A model generated the notes under the pieces. It was not told the origin of the DNA. It made no database searches and was given only the letters and a program-made list of their open reading frames with translations. A program made the translations under genes and the position numbers. From Gemmatimonadota bacterium (GTDB lineage Bacteria > Latescibacterota > UBA2968 > UBA8231), in contig JABHFS010000051.1 in NCBI GenBank assembly GCA_018672475.1, forward strand, positions 1 through 32,715: a DNA stretch of 32,715 nucleotides, read 5' to 3'. Shown in pieces: positions 7,563 through 15,074 of this stretch; position 1 is the first letter of the stretch, and every line of letters starts with the position of its first letter.

Positions 7563-8656
7563 CGGTTGAGAGCGTTTTTGAGCGGGCTATGCTCGCCGCA
7601 GATCTCTCCGGAATTATTGACTTTGATGAGGAGGAGTGGGAGACTCTGGGCGATCTGGCGATTGCAGAAGGGTTGGAAGGCCTGCTGTATTGGCATTGTA
7701 TTCGCTCTGCAGTCGAGATGCCTAGCGAAGCACGCTATATTTTGAGGACGGAATACAGGGCTTGGGCGACAGATAATTTCGCCGCCTTACAAGCATTGCA
7801 GCTTGTGCTTGATGAATTCAGACATCGGCAGATTGAGATTGTTGTGTTGCCGGGTGCCCCGCTCTTGGCCTTTTACCCGGATCCGGGTTGTCGTCCAATG
7901 GGGGATATCGATCTGTTGGTCCGGCCGCAGCAGGCCTCGGCTGCGGCGGCCGCGCTGGCGGCTATGGATTTTACATCGCCGGACCGTTATGACGATCTCT
8001 ATTGCAAGGGGGCGTTGCTTATTGATCTGCATACCGACCTTTTTCATTGTGAGCGCATAGCCGCCCGTCGTCATGCGGGGCAGTTGAGCGTGGAGCAGAT
8101 CTGGGCGGGGTGCTGGGTGTGTGAGGTCGAAGGCGTAGAAATGTCTGTGCCTCGCTTGGAGGATATGGTGCTCTATACCGTGGCGCATGCGCTCCGGCAC
8201 AGTTATCGTCGGCTCTCGTGGTTCGCCGATTTGCGGTTGCTGATCGATCAGGATCTCGACTGGTCGTATCTTTTTGCCGCCGCCCGGACTTGCCATTTAG
8301 AACGGCCGCTTTATTATGGAGTGTGTTTTTTGCAAGAGCGTGGCCCCTTGCCGGCGCCCCTTGAGGGCTGGATGCAGGATCGCGGCTTGTCCAAGGTCGA
8401 AGCGTGGCTGTTGCAACGGGCTTTTGCCGGTCGTCGCGATGGTGAACTCGGTGATGTGCTTTGGTCTTTCAATGTAGAGGGGCTGTTGCAGCGGCTGCAA
8501 TTTCTCGCGCAGACCTATTTTCCCCAACCTTCGGTCATGTTGCAGGTATTCCCTTTTCTCCCCAAACCCCTTTTCCCGCTGGCCTATGGCTTGCGCTTCG
8601 GGCAATTAATGTTCAGAGGCGGTAGGCAATTGGCCGGCTTAATGAGAAAAACGTGA
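7559..8656 (+). CDS. Nucleotidyltransferase-fold protein (NTP_transf_5 type)
   Basis: A 365-residue protein with the hallmark of the uncharacterised NTP_transf_5 family: VVLPGAPLLAFYPDPG followed by RPMGDIDLLV (112-121), where Asp116 and Asp118 fit the metal-binding pair of the nucleotidyltransferase fold. Further motifs are DLHTDL (156-161) and LVLYTVAHALRH-like helices (MVLYTVAHALRHSY). The substrate is unknown; relatives lie in exopolysaccharide, exosortase and lasso-peptide-type loci. It is coupled to the PqqD-like gene in front (ATGA) and the export lipoprotein behind (GTGA), which suggests a job in making or decorating the exported polymer; that is inference. Confidence 0.82.
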   Translation: MTVESVFERAMLAADLSGIIDFDEEEWETLGDLAIAEGLEGLLYWHCIRSAVEMPSEARYILRTEYRAWATDNFAALQALQLVLDEFRHRQIEIVVLPGAPLLAFYPDPGCRPMGDIDLLVRPQQASAAAAALAAMDFTSPDRYDDLYCKGALLIDLHTDLFHCERIAARRHAGQLSVEQIWAGCWVCEVEGVEMSVPRLEDMVLYTVAHALRHSYRRLSWFADLRLLIDQDLDWSYLFAAARTCHLERPLYYGVCFLQERGPLPAPLEGWMQDRGLSKVEAWLLQRAFAGRRDGELGDVLWSFNVEGLLQRLQFLAQTYFPQPSVMLQVFPFLPKPLFPLAYGLRFGQLMFRGGRQLAGLMRKT

Positions 8657-9873
8657 AGAATATCTTGAGCATGTCTATTGCGGCCATTGGGCTCTTACTG
8701 CTTAGCAGCGTCGGGTGCGGTGGGCCGCCGCCGATGGCCGATCTGTCGCCGCCACCGAGAGTCGTCGCGCCGATGGAGGCGCCGGTGATGCCGGTCGATC
8801 CGCTGCGGCGGGGTTATGTTGAGAGAGGGCTTTTTCCCGAATATACCGTCGGGCCGGGCGACGAACTTGAACTGATGCTACGCGATGTTAAACTGGTGCG
8901 CGAAACGGTCGAGGTCAGACCCGACGGCAATATATCTTTTTTGCTGGTGGAGAACCTGTATGTTACGGGGATGACAATCGGCGAGTTGGATTTTGCATTG
9001 ACCGCTGCGGTAGAGCGCTATTTGCGTGAGCCGAAAATAGATGTGCAGGTTTCCGAGTACGGCAGCAAGATCATCTCGCTTATTGGTGCGATCGAGACGC
9101 TCACGGCTGGGGGTACTAAAACCGGTCAGGGTCGCTATGCCCTAGAGAATAAGACCTATCTGCTCGATCTGATCCTCGAGGCGGGGGGGACGACCCCGGA
9201 CGCGCAGTTAGGGGCGGTGCAAGTCATTCGCGACGGCCAAGTTTATGTATTCAATCTGCAACGCGTGCTCAACTTCGGTGATGTGAGCCACAATCCAATA
9301 TTGCAAGGCGACGATATTATTATCGTTCCCGGGGCGAGTCGGCTCACCAAAAAGGTAGTTGTGCTGGGTGAGGTCAACCAGCCCGACGTCTATTTGTTGG
9401 CCAGCGATGCCAGTCTACTCGAGGCTGTGAGCAAGGCGGGCGGCTTGAACACGACGGCCTTGCGCGACGATATTCGCATTATCCGCCCGGGCGAAGTCAA
9501 GCCGGAAATGTTCACTGTCGATTTTAAGCGTATTACCACGCACGGCGACTTAGAGCAAAACGTCGTTCTGAACAACAATGATATCATTTTTGTTCCGCGC
9601 AGCTTTATGGGCGACGTCAACGATGTGATCACCAAGATCGAACCCTTGCTCAATGTGTTATTGATTCCGGCAACCTACCGTGATCTCTATACAACGGGCG
9701 GTGGGCTGCGGGTGGATACCGGTGATGCGGCTGCGACGGGCACAACGACTGGGTTCACTCGCCCCTTGCCGGGGGTGGGCAAACTGGCGGTGCCGGTCGA
9801 AGATGAAGAGCAACAGGAAGAAGATCGGGAAGCAGTAGAAGAAGAACAAGAAGACCAAGAAGGAGCAGAGTGA
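8653..9873 (+). CDS. Wza-like polysaccharide export lipoprotein with two SLBB domains
   Basis: A 406-residue exported protein starting at GTG 8653 (GTGA overlap). Residues 1-22 form a lipoprotein signal (hydrophobic AAIGLLLLSSVGC, Cys22 as lipid anchor). The Poly_export domain spans about 61-140 (YTVGPGDELELML, VRPDGNISFLLV). Two SLBB beta-grasp domains follow at about 141-228 and 233-316 (VVVLGEVNQPDVYLL). The tail (about 380-406) is a run of Glu, Gln and Asp. The family forms the outer-membrane channel for capsule or exopolysaccharide. Its usual co-polymerase partner (Wzz/Wzc) is not adjacent, but a Wzz-type gene begins at 32444. Confidence 0.92.
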   Translation: MKNILSMSIAAIGLLLLSSVGCGGPPPMADLSPPPRVVAPMEAPVMPVDPLRRGYVERGLFPEYTVGPGDELELMLRDVKLVRETVEVRPDGNISFLLVENLYVTGMTIGELDFALTAAVERYLREPKIDVQVSEYGSKIISLIGAIETLTAGGTKTGQGRYALENKTYLLDLILEAGGTTPDAQLGAVQVIRDGQVYVFNLQRVLNFGDVSHNPILQGDDIIIVPGASRLTKKVVVLGEVNQPDVYLLASDASLLEAVSKAGGLNTTALRDDIRIIRPGEVKPEMFTVDFKRITTHGDLEQNVVLNNNDIIFVPRSFMGDVNDVITKIEPLLNVLLIPATYRDLYTTGGGLRVDTGDAAATGTTTGFTRPLPGVGKLAVPVEDEEQQEEDREAVEEEQEDQEGAE

Positions 9874-10823
9874 GTAAACTCAAGACTGTCGATAGTATTC
9901 TGCAGACCGTTGGGGATACGCCTTTGGTGCGTCTCAATCGCGTCGTACCGGAGAATGGCTGTGAACTCTATGGCAAACTCGAGGCGCGCAACCCGGCCGG
10001 TAGTATCAAAGACCGCATCGGCGCGAGTATGATCCGCGCCGCCGAAGCGGATGGTCGACTCAGCAAGGGGATGACGATTGTCGAGCCAACCAGCGGAAAT
10101 ACCGGCATTTCTTTGGCGATGGCGGCGGCGGCATTGGGCTATTGTCTGGTGCTTACGATGCCTGACAGCATGAGTCTGGAGCGGCGCCAAGTAATGGCCA
10201 GCTATGGTGCGCAAATCGTATTGACCCCTGGGGAGTTGGATATGCCGGGGGCAATTCGCAAGGCAGACGAGCTCAAAGCCGCCGACCCGGAGCGGGTGTT
10301 TATTCCGCAACAGTTTGCTAACCCGGCTAACCCCGAAGCACACCGCCAGAGTACCGCTCGCGAGATCCTTGAGGCGGTGGAGGGCAAACTCGACGCCTTT
10401 ATTGCCGGTGTGGGCACGGGGGGGACGATTACTGGAGTGGGTAGTGTGCTCAAACAGGCTTTGCCGGATATTTTATTAATTGCCGTAGAGCCAAAGCGTT
10501 CCCCCGTGATCTCGGGTGGAGAGGCTGGGTTGCACGGTATTCAGGGGATCGGCGCGGGTTTTGTGCCGGAGGTATTCGACCGCGAGCTTATTGACGAGGT
10601 AGTCCAGGTAGAAGACGAGCAGGCTTTTCACTATGCCCGTCGTCTGGCTCGGGAGGAGGGGTTGTTGCTCGGACCTTCTTCTGGGGCCAATGTCGCTGCG
10701 AGTATACAGGTTGCTGCGACATTAGTCCCGGGCGCGCGCTTGCTCACCGTATTTTGCGATACAGGTTTTCGTTATTTCAGCGTCGACGGTTTTGCTGGTG
10801 CAACAGAATCAGCGCAGGAGTAA
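9870..10823 (+). CDS. Cysteine synthase (O-acetylserine sulfhydrylase, PLP-dependent)
   Basis: A 317-residue fold-type II PLP enzyme. The PLP lysine is Lys47 in NPAGSIKDRIG, the substrate loop is TSGNTG (74-79), and the phosphate loop is GVGTGGTITGVG. It replaces the acetyl group of O-acetylserine with sulfide to make cysteine; CysK and CysM forms cannot be told apart with confidence. The start is GTG 9870, overlapping the stop of the export gene (GTGA) with a GGAG site just upstream. Cysteine made here is the substrate of the desulfurase encoded at 15075, although the two are in separate operons. The last 15 bases overlap the convergent protease gene. Confidence 0.95.
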   Translation: MSKLKTVDSILQTVGDTPLVRLNRVVPENGCELYGKLEARNPAGSIKDRIGASMIRAAEADGRLSKGMTIVEPTSGNTGISLAMAAAALGYCLVLTMPDSMSLERRQVMASYGAQIVLTPGELDMPGAIRKADELKAADPERVFIPQQFANPANPEAHRQSTAREILEAVEGKLDAFIAGVGTGGTITGVGSVLKQALPDILLIAVEPKRSPVISGGEAGLHGIQGIGAGFVPEVFDRELIDEVVQVEDEQAFHYARRLAREEGLLLGPSSGANVAASIQVAATLVPGARLLTVFCDTGFRYFSVDGFAGATESAQE

Positions 10824-13361
10824 CATCTTGATGGCCTGGCGTTTTCCGCCGGCCCGCATGACGAGTAGATAAGCCCCGCTAGCCAGGTCCTGACCCCGAT
10901 CGTCCTTACCGTCCCAAGCCATCTGATAATTCCCCGCGACCCGATACTGCTGTAAGAGCGTGCGCACCGTCTGGCCCAAGGCGTTGTAGACGTGCAATTT
11001 TACCTTGGAATTTGCACCGAGCGCGAAACGGACTTGCGTAGAGGCGTTAAAAGGGTTCGGAAAATTGGCTACGAGGGCGAAATCGGACGGTCGATAGGGG
11101 CTCTCGTAGACGGCTGTGGTTGTAATGGGCAAGGTTGGTGTTGCCAGAGCTATGCCCCGGGGGTTTTGGCCAGCGGCATAGCGGCCGATGACGATGTCGT
11201 TTATGCTGTCGATGATGTGAATCTCATTGGAAAAAGAACTGGTGATATAGGCCTGTGTGCCGTCGGGGGAGAAGGAAATAGCCCGGGGGTTGCGGCCGAT
11301 GGTGAGTTTCTTGCGGAAGATCCCGCGTTCGGCGTCGACGATGACTAGGGCATCATCATTGTGTGCGGTCAAGTAGATTTTTCTGCCGTCGGGGCTCAGA
11401 GCTATGGCGAAGGTGCCACCGACGTCCAACTCAATCGAGCGGGCAATCGTTTCGCTTGCGATATCTATGGCGGTCAACTGACCAACTCCCATGCTTGTTA
11501 CATAGAGCGTTTTTCCATCGGGTGAGAGCGCGAGGGAACGCGGTTGGCTCGGAACGGATATACGGCGGGTTATCTGACCGGTGGGAGTGACGACGATTAC
11601 TTGGCTGTTGGCGATGTCGGTCGTGAAAATCTTGTCGGCGAGAGCCGCCATACCGAAGGGGCCGGAACCTATGCCGGAAAGCCAGATGGTGCGCGCTTCG
11701 CTCGATTCGATATCGACTATGCTTAGGGTGCCGGCGCCCGAATTACTCGCGTAGAGTGTTTTGCCGTCGGGTGAGATGGCCATATCGAGGGGTTGTACGG
11801 CTGTTTCGATACGAGAGAGAACTTGGAACGTGGCAGTCTCGATTATACTGATATCGTTGGATCCAAGGTTGGATACAAAAAGCCTGCCATTGGAAAAGAG
11901 TACCTGGATCGGTTCGCGACCGACGGGGATACGCGCCAATTCGCGGCGGGTGCCGGTATCGACGACGCCAATGGCGTCATCGCCCCGCAAGGCAGTAAAG
12001 GCTAGGGGAGAACCGGTGAGTGTAAGTACCGAGAAGTCGAGCCAGGCCCCCTCGTTGGGGAAAAAGGAGACCTTGCCGTCGGCGCCCCGTGCTTCGATCT
12101 GATAGGAGATGCGGGTCCCGATCAGTTGGCCGGGAATTTCCCCGACGAATAGGTCGTCTTGCACCTGCATGGGTAAGCGGTGAATACCTGGGTCGGTGTC
12201 GTCCTGATAGTTTAGCCACAGACTAGTGGCATCGCGGGCTTCGACGCGCACGGTATAAGGCCCCGCGGTATCGGGCGTGTTGGTGATCAAGTTCACGGGG
12301 AGAACGAAGGGGAACCCCGGCACCGCGAAACCAGTGACGAAATCTATATCGCCGATGCGCTGAGTGGCGACGAGGTCGAGCAGGCGAGCATAGGTATGGT
12401 CGCGGGCGTTATCGAAGAATTCGTCGGGAAAGTCCGTCGCGAAACCGGTGAAGACGCCGCTGAAATTCTCTTCGCTGATTGATCCGCTGATCGAGGCAAG
12501 GCTCAGGCGATAGCGACCCGGGGTCAAACCATATAGGCGGTAGTGTCCTTCGCTGGAGGCGTTGAGATCCGCCCCAGAAACCGTGCTGAACAATTCGCCG
12601 GTATCGATATTTTCCGCTTTGATATGGGTGCCGAAGAGCGGTTGTTCGTCAAGGTCGGTTATCTGGCCCGATATGCTGCCGGTGCTGATTCGGTAGCCGG
12701 AAGCCGGGTAGAGGAAACTGATACCGGCGATATCGTCTGGTTCGAGAGTGTGTCCTTCGCCGGGACCGTCGCCGCGGTTAAAGGGATTCATCGTCGGCCG
12801 GCTTTGCGGCGGTCCATCCAGAGGTGTGTGTTCAAGCCCAAGCATATGGCCGATCTCGTGGATGGCTACATCTTTGAAATTGACGAGGTTGCCGCCGGCT
12901 GTGCCCTCTGTACCTGCGGCAAAGCGAAAGTCTCGACCATTAAATATGATATCGGTATCGCTGATTTCACCAGTGAAGGAGTGCGAGTTGATACGCGTGA
13001 CGGCGATAACTCCGGAACCGCGCGGGGCACGCAGCGCGCTGCCTGTCTCGTCGAAGTAGATCAAATTGATTTGGTCGTCTTGTGACGGCGTGATGGTATC
13101 GGTTTCGCCTTGGTCTAAAAATTGTACCCGCGCCGTGGCAACGTTAGTCCAGACTTGGAAGCTTTCGCGTATCAGGCGATGGGTTTGCTCGGGGGTGAAA
13201 TCATCGGAACCATCTGCGTGCAGAATGAAGGGAATGCGGTCGGGGCGGCTCCAGGTCTGCTGAACTTTCCGTCCGGCCCGAGTCTCGAAGGTCTGAATTA
13301 GAAAACCGTGGCTTGGGTCGGCGAAGAGCAGGGCGGATAAGAGCAACAGGCTAATGCGCAT
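10809..13361 (-). CDS. Secreted chimeric metalloprotease: matrixin, carboxypeptidase-regulatory-like, YVTN propeller, FlgD-like C-terminus
   Basis: An 850-residue protein from the ATG at 13361, chosen because it starts the signal peptide (MRISLLLLSALLFADPSHG) and has a GGAG site; the frame extends 11 codons further to a TTG. Residues about 30-220 are a matrixin/metzincin-type zinc protease: HEIGHMLGLEH (168-178) with the three zinc histidines and TMNP as Met-turn. Next come a carboxypeptidase-regulatory-like beta domain (SGQITDLDEQPLFG), an Ig/FN3-like domain, and a propeller of repeated SPDGKTLYV-type blades (about 445-750). The last ~90 residues (NFPNPFNASTQVRF to the end) form a FlgD Ig-like module of the type used as a C-terminal sorting or anchoring signal. 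Probably acts outside the cell. It overlaps the upstream gene by 11 nt, so the two are translationally coupled. Confidence 0.87.
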   Translation of the reverse strand: MRISLLLLSALLFADPSHGFLIQTFETRAGRKVQQTWSRPDRIPFILHADGSDDFTPEQTHRLIRESFQVWTNVATARVQFLDQGETDTITPSQDDQINLIYFDETGSALRAPRGSGVIAVTRINSHSFTGEISDTDIIFNGRDFRFAAGTEGTAGGNLVNFKDVAIHEIGHMLGLEHTPLDGPPQSRPTMNPFNRGDGPGEGHTLEPDDIAGISFLYPASGYRISTGSISGQITDLDEQPLFGTHIKAENIDTGELFSTVSGADLNASSEGHYRLYGLTPGRYRLSLASISGSISEENFSGVFTGFATDFPDEFFDNARDHTYARLLDLVATQRIGDIDFVTGFAVPGFPFVLPVNLITNTPDTAGPYTVRVEARDATSLWLNYQDDTDPGIHRLPMQVQDDLFVGEIPGQLIGTRISYQIEARGADGKVSFFPNEGAWLDFSVLTLTGSPLAFTALRGDDAIGVVDTGTRRELARIPVGREPIQVLFSNGRLFVSNLGSNDISIIETATFQVLSRIETAVQPLDMAISPDGKTLYASNSGAGTLSIVDIESSEARTIWLSGIGSGPFGMAALADKIFTTDIANSQVIVVTPTGQITRRISVPSQPRSLALSPDGKTLYVTSMGVGQLTAIDIASETIARSIELDVGGTFAIALSPDGRKIYLTAHNDDALVIVDAERGIFRKKLTIGRNPRAISFSPDGTQAYITSSFSNEIHIIDSINDIVIGRYAAGQNPRGIALATPTLPITTTAVYESPYRPSDFALVANFPNPFNASTQVRFALGANSKVKLHVYNALGQTVRTLLQQYRVAGNYQMAWDGKDDRGQDLASGAYLLVMRAGGKRQAIKMLLLR

Positions 13362-13920
13362 CTTGCGGCTCCGTCCCGGGTTCGGGTTGCGCAAGGGTGC
13401 GAATCTGCGCGAGAAAAGAGTCGAGTGGCATGCCCTGGACTGGGTCTATTGAGTTGGTTTTTTTTGCGGCCCCAGGACGCTCGTAAAGGCTCAGGCCGTC
13501 TAGCGCCTGGAAAACGCGTGCGCTACTGGAATCGCTGCGGACGATCGCGAAATGCCCTTGTGCCAGACCCACGGGCCAGGCGTGGCCGAATTCGTTGTCC
13601 GCGGTGAGAAAGAGTACGGCCTCCTCGCCGGGGCGAAAAATGGGCATACCGGCCAGGCGGTTGAAAACGCCTTGAAAATGACCACCGGGCAAGTGCAACT
13701 CGAGTTGTGCACCTCGCGGTCCTTTAATCGATTCATCAAGGTCAAAGAGATAGCGAGTATAAATTTGCCCATCGAGCAATTGTGGGGTGGCTTCGATGCA
13801 AATACCCACTACGATCCGTTCGGCGTTGATAGCGAGATCGCTGAGAGCAAAGCGTTGTACGGTTGTTGCTGCAACTGGGTTTGGGAGCAAGGATAAACAA
13901 AATAAAAGAATGATCGCCAT
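13351..13920 (-). CDS. Small secreted protein of unknown function, coupled to the metalloprotease
   Basis: A 189-residue protein from the ATG at 13920, chosen over a longer frame because it has an AAGGAGA site and opens a signal peptide (MAIILLFCLSLLPNPVAA, cleavage likely after VAA). The mature part begins TTVQRFALSDLAINAERIVVG and contains a beta-rich segment with LPGG, AGMPIFRPGEEAVLFL and GHAWPVGLAQGHF. I recognise no named family, though the layout recalls exported proteins that sit beside matrixin-like proteases. It could be an inhibitor, chaperone or partner of the protease; that is inference from the 11-nt overlap only. Promoter elements are weak: TTCGAC, 17 nt, TATATA on the minus strand upstream. 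Confidence 0.75.
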   Translation of the reverse strand: MAIILLFCLSLLPNPVAATTVQRFALSDLAINAERIVVGICIEATPQLLDGQIYTRYLFDLDESIKGPRGAQLELHLPGGHFQGVFNRLAGMPIFRPGEEAVLFLTADNEFGHAWPVGLAQGHFAIVRSDSSSARVFQALDGLSLYERPGAAKKTNSIDPVQGMPLDSFLAQIRTLAQPEPGTEPQDAH

Positions 13921-14010
13921 GGGGCTGGTCTCCTTGCGATAAAAATAGGACATTCTCGTTCGTGAGCGATCTATATAATTGAACCAGGAGCATAGTCGAA
14001 AGCTGTAATT

Positions 14011-14025
14011 GCGTCTATTAGACGC
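14011..14025. promoter_or_regulatory. Perfect 7-bp inverted repeat in the divergent gap
   Basis: GCGTCTA (14011-14017), one T, then TAGACGC (14019-14025). It lies between the secreted-protein gene and merR, about 90 bp upstream of the former's ATG, and could be an operator for the minus-strand operon. The rest of 13921-14166 shows no gene; a weak plus-strand promoter (TTGACT at 14090, 17 nt, TAAGTT at 14113) is possible. Confidence 0.35.
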
Positions 14026-14166
14026 CAATCAACCACAAAAGTTGCCAATGCGGCATTCTTGAAGGGGTGATAAGTGCTGTTGCGACGGCTTGACTTTTGA
14101 TGTTATCGTGGATAAGTTGATCTAATTATTGCAGATGTACAAATTATCACACCTTAAACCGGCTTA

Positions 14167-14195
14167 TTGACATTTACGTTCACGTCAAGTAAATT
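14167..14195 (+). promoter_or_regulatory. Promoter with embedded MerR-type operator in front of merR
   Basis: TTGACA (14167-14172), a 17-nt spacer and TAAATT (14190-14195). The spacer holds a near-perfect palindrome, TTTACGT at 14173-14179, two bases, ACGTCAA at 14182-14188. MerR-family proteins bind dyads placed exactly between -35 and -10, so this is a strong candidate for autoregulation of the gene that starts 40 nt downstream. The ACGT-centred dyad resembles, from memory, motifs of LiuR-type MerR regulators. Confidence 0.7.
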
Positions 14196-14234
14196 GCCAT
14201 AATTGCGTAAATGAACTGTTCAAAGGATGGGCTG

Positions 14235-14696
14235 ATGCAAATCGGAGATCTTGCGGCGAAGGCTGGAGTTACTCCGCGTACGATCCGTTACTACGAAGAA
14301 TTGGGGATTGTCGAGCCGGAGGAACGAACCGGGGGCGGGTTTCGCCTCTATTCGGAATCGCAGTTGCGGCGATTGCAAATCGTGCAAAGTCTCAAGGATC
14401 TTGGGTTTGGGCTAGATCGCATCCGCGAATTCTTCAATTTAAAGAATGGCGCCGAATCCGGTGGTGGCGTTGCGCGAGCGCTCGTCGAGCATCTCGTTGA
14501 ACAGGGGCGCCATATAGACGATCGCATCAGTCAATATACGTTGATGAAGGAGCGCAACAAGAAGGCCATTGAGATTCTCAATGGCTGTCTTTGTTGTACG
14601 GTCAAAGCCTGCGAGCGAGATTGTCACCATTGTGAGGTGTATAGAGAGCACGAAGAGGTGCCTGATCTCATAGAATGCACCATCTACGAATCTTAA
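14235..14696 (+). CDS. MerR-family transcription regulator with a C-terminal cysteine cluster
   Basis: A 153-residue regulator from the ATG at 14235 (MQIGDLAAKAGV, the typical MerR opening, with AAGGAT just upstream); a longer start at 14211 would add eight untypical residues. Residues 1-70 form the winged helix-turn-helix (TPRTIRYYEELGIVEP, GGFRLYSESQLRRL). A long helix (about 80-115) serves dimerisation. The end carries Cys118, 120, 121, 126, 130, 133 and 148, most of them in GCLCCTVKACERDCHHC, suited to metal or Fe-S binding. SoxR also holds a cluster here, but with different spacing. It is the first gene of an operon for Fe-S assembly and sulfur transfer, so it probably senses Fe-S, metal or redox state in place of IscR; that is inference. 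Confidence 0.9.
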   Translation: MQIGDLAAKAGVTPRTIRYYEELGIVEPEERTGGGFRLYSESQLRRLQIVQSLKDLGFGLDRIREFFNLKNGAESGGGVARALVEHLVEQGRHIDDRISQYTLMKERNKKAIEILNGCLCCTVKACERDCHHCEVYREHEEVPDLIECTIYES

Positions 14697-14740
14697 ATCT
14701 GTTTAGACCCATCCAAGAGTTAAAGCATAACGGAGGAAAT

Positions 14741-15064
14741 ATGATTACTGTAACCGATGGAGCAGCTGAAAAGGTCGGAACCCTGCTCAACGAACAGGGC
14801 AACGACGGACACGGGTTGCGTATGGGGGTAATGGGCGGAGGGTGTTCGGGTTTTCAGTACAAGCTGGATTTTGAAGAAAAAGAAGGCGAAATGGACCAAG
14901 TTTTTGAGATCAATGGCGTCAAGATCTTCATCGATATGAAGAGTAGCCTCTATCTCAACGGTGTAACGCTTGATTACCACGACGGGTTGATGGGCGCGGG
15001 TTTTAAGATTGAAAACCCTAATGCGCGAACAACTTGCGGTTGTGGGGAATCCTTTAGCGCTTGA
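14741..15064 (+). CDS. A-type iron-sulfur carrier protein (IscA/ErpA family)
   Basis: A 107-residue HesB-like protein. The start at 14741 (MITVTDGAAEKV) has a near-ideal GGAGG site 6 nt upstream; the frame extends further upstream but without family likeness. The three cluster-binding cysteines sit at the canonical places: Cys35 in GGGCSGFQY, and Cys99 and Cys101 in TTCGCGESF. The protein takes iron or assembled clusters and passes them to apo-enzymes. It follows merR by 44 nt and precedes the cysteine desulfurase by 10 nt, so it is part of the same transcript. No IscU-type scaffold is present in the operon. IscA and ErpA cannot be told apart by sequence alone. Confidence 0.93.
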   Translation: MITVTDGAAEKVGTLLNEQGNDGHGLRMGVMGGGCSGFQYKLDFEEKEGEMDQVFEINGVKIFIDMKSSLYLNGVTLDYHDGLMGAGFKIENPNARTTCGCGESFSA

Positions 15065-15074
15065 GCTGGTTATA

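Noticed and set aside
9687..10343. A 218-residue minus-strand frame over the export and cysteine synthase genes
   Set aside because: Rich in Arg, His and Ser with no domain pattern; it is the antisense of two well-recognised genes.
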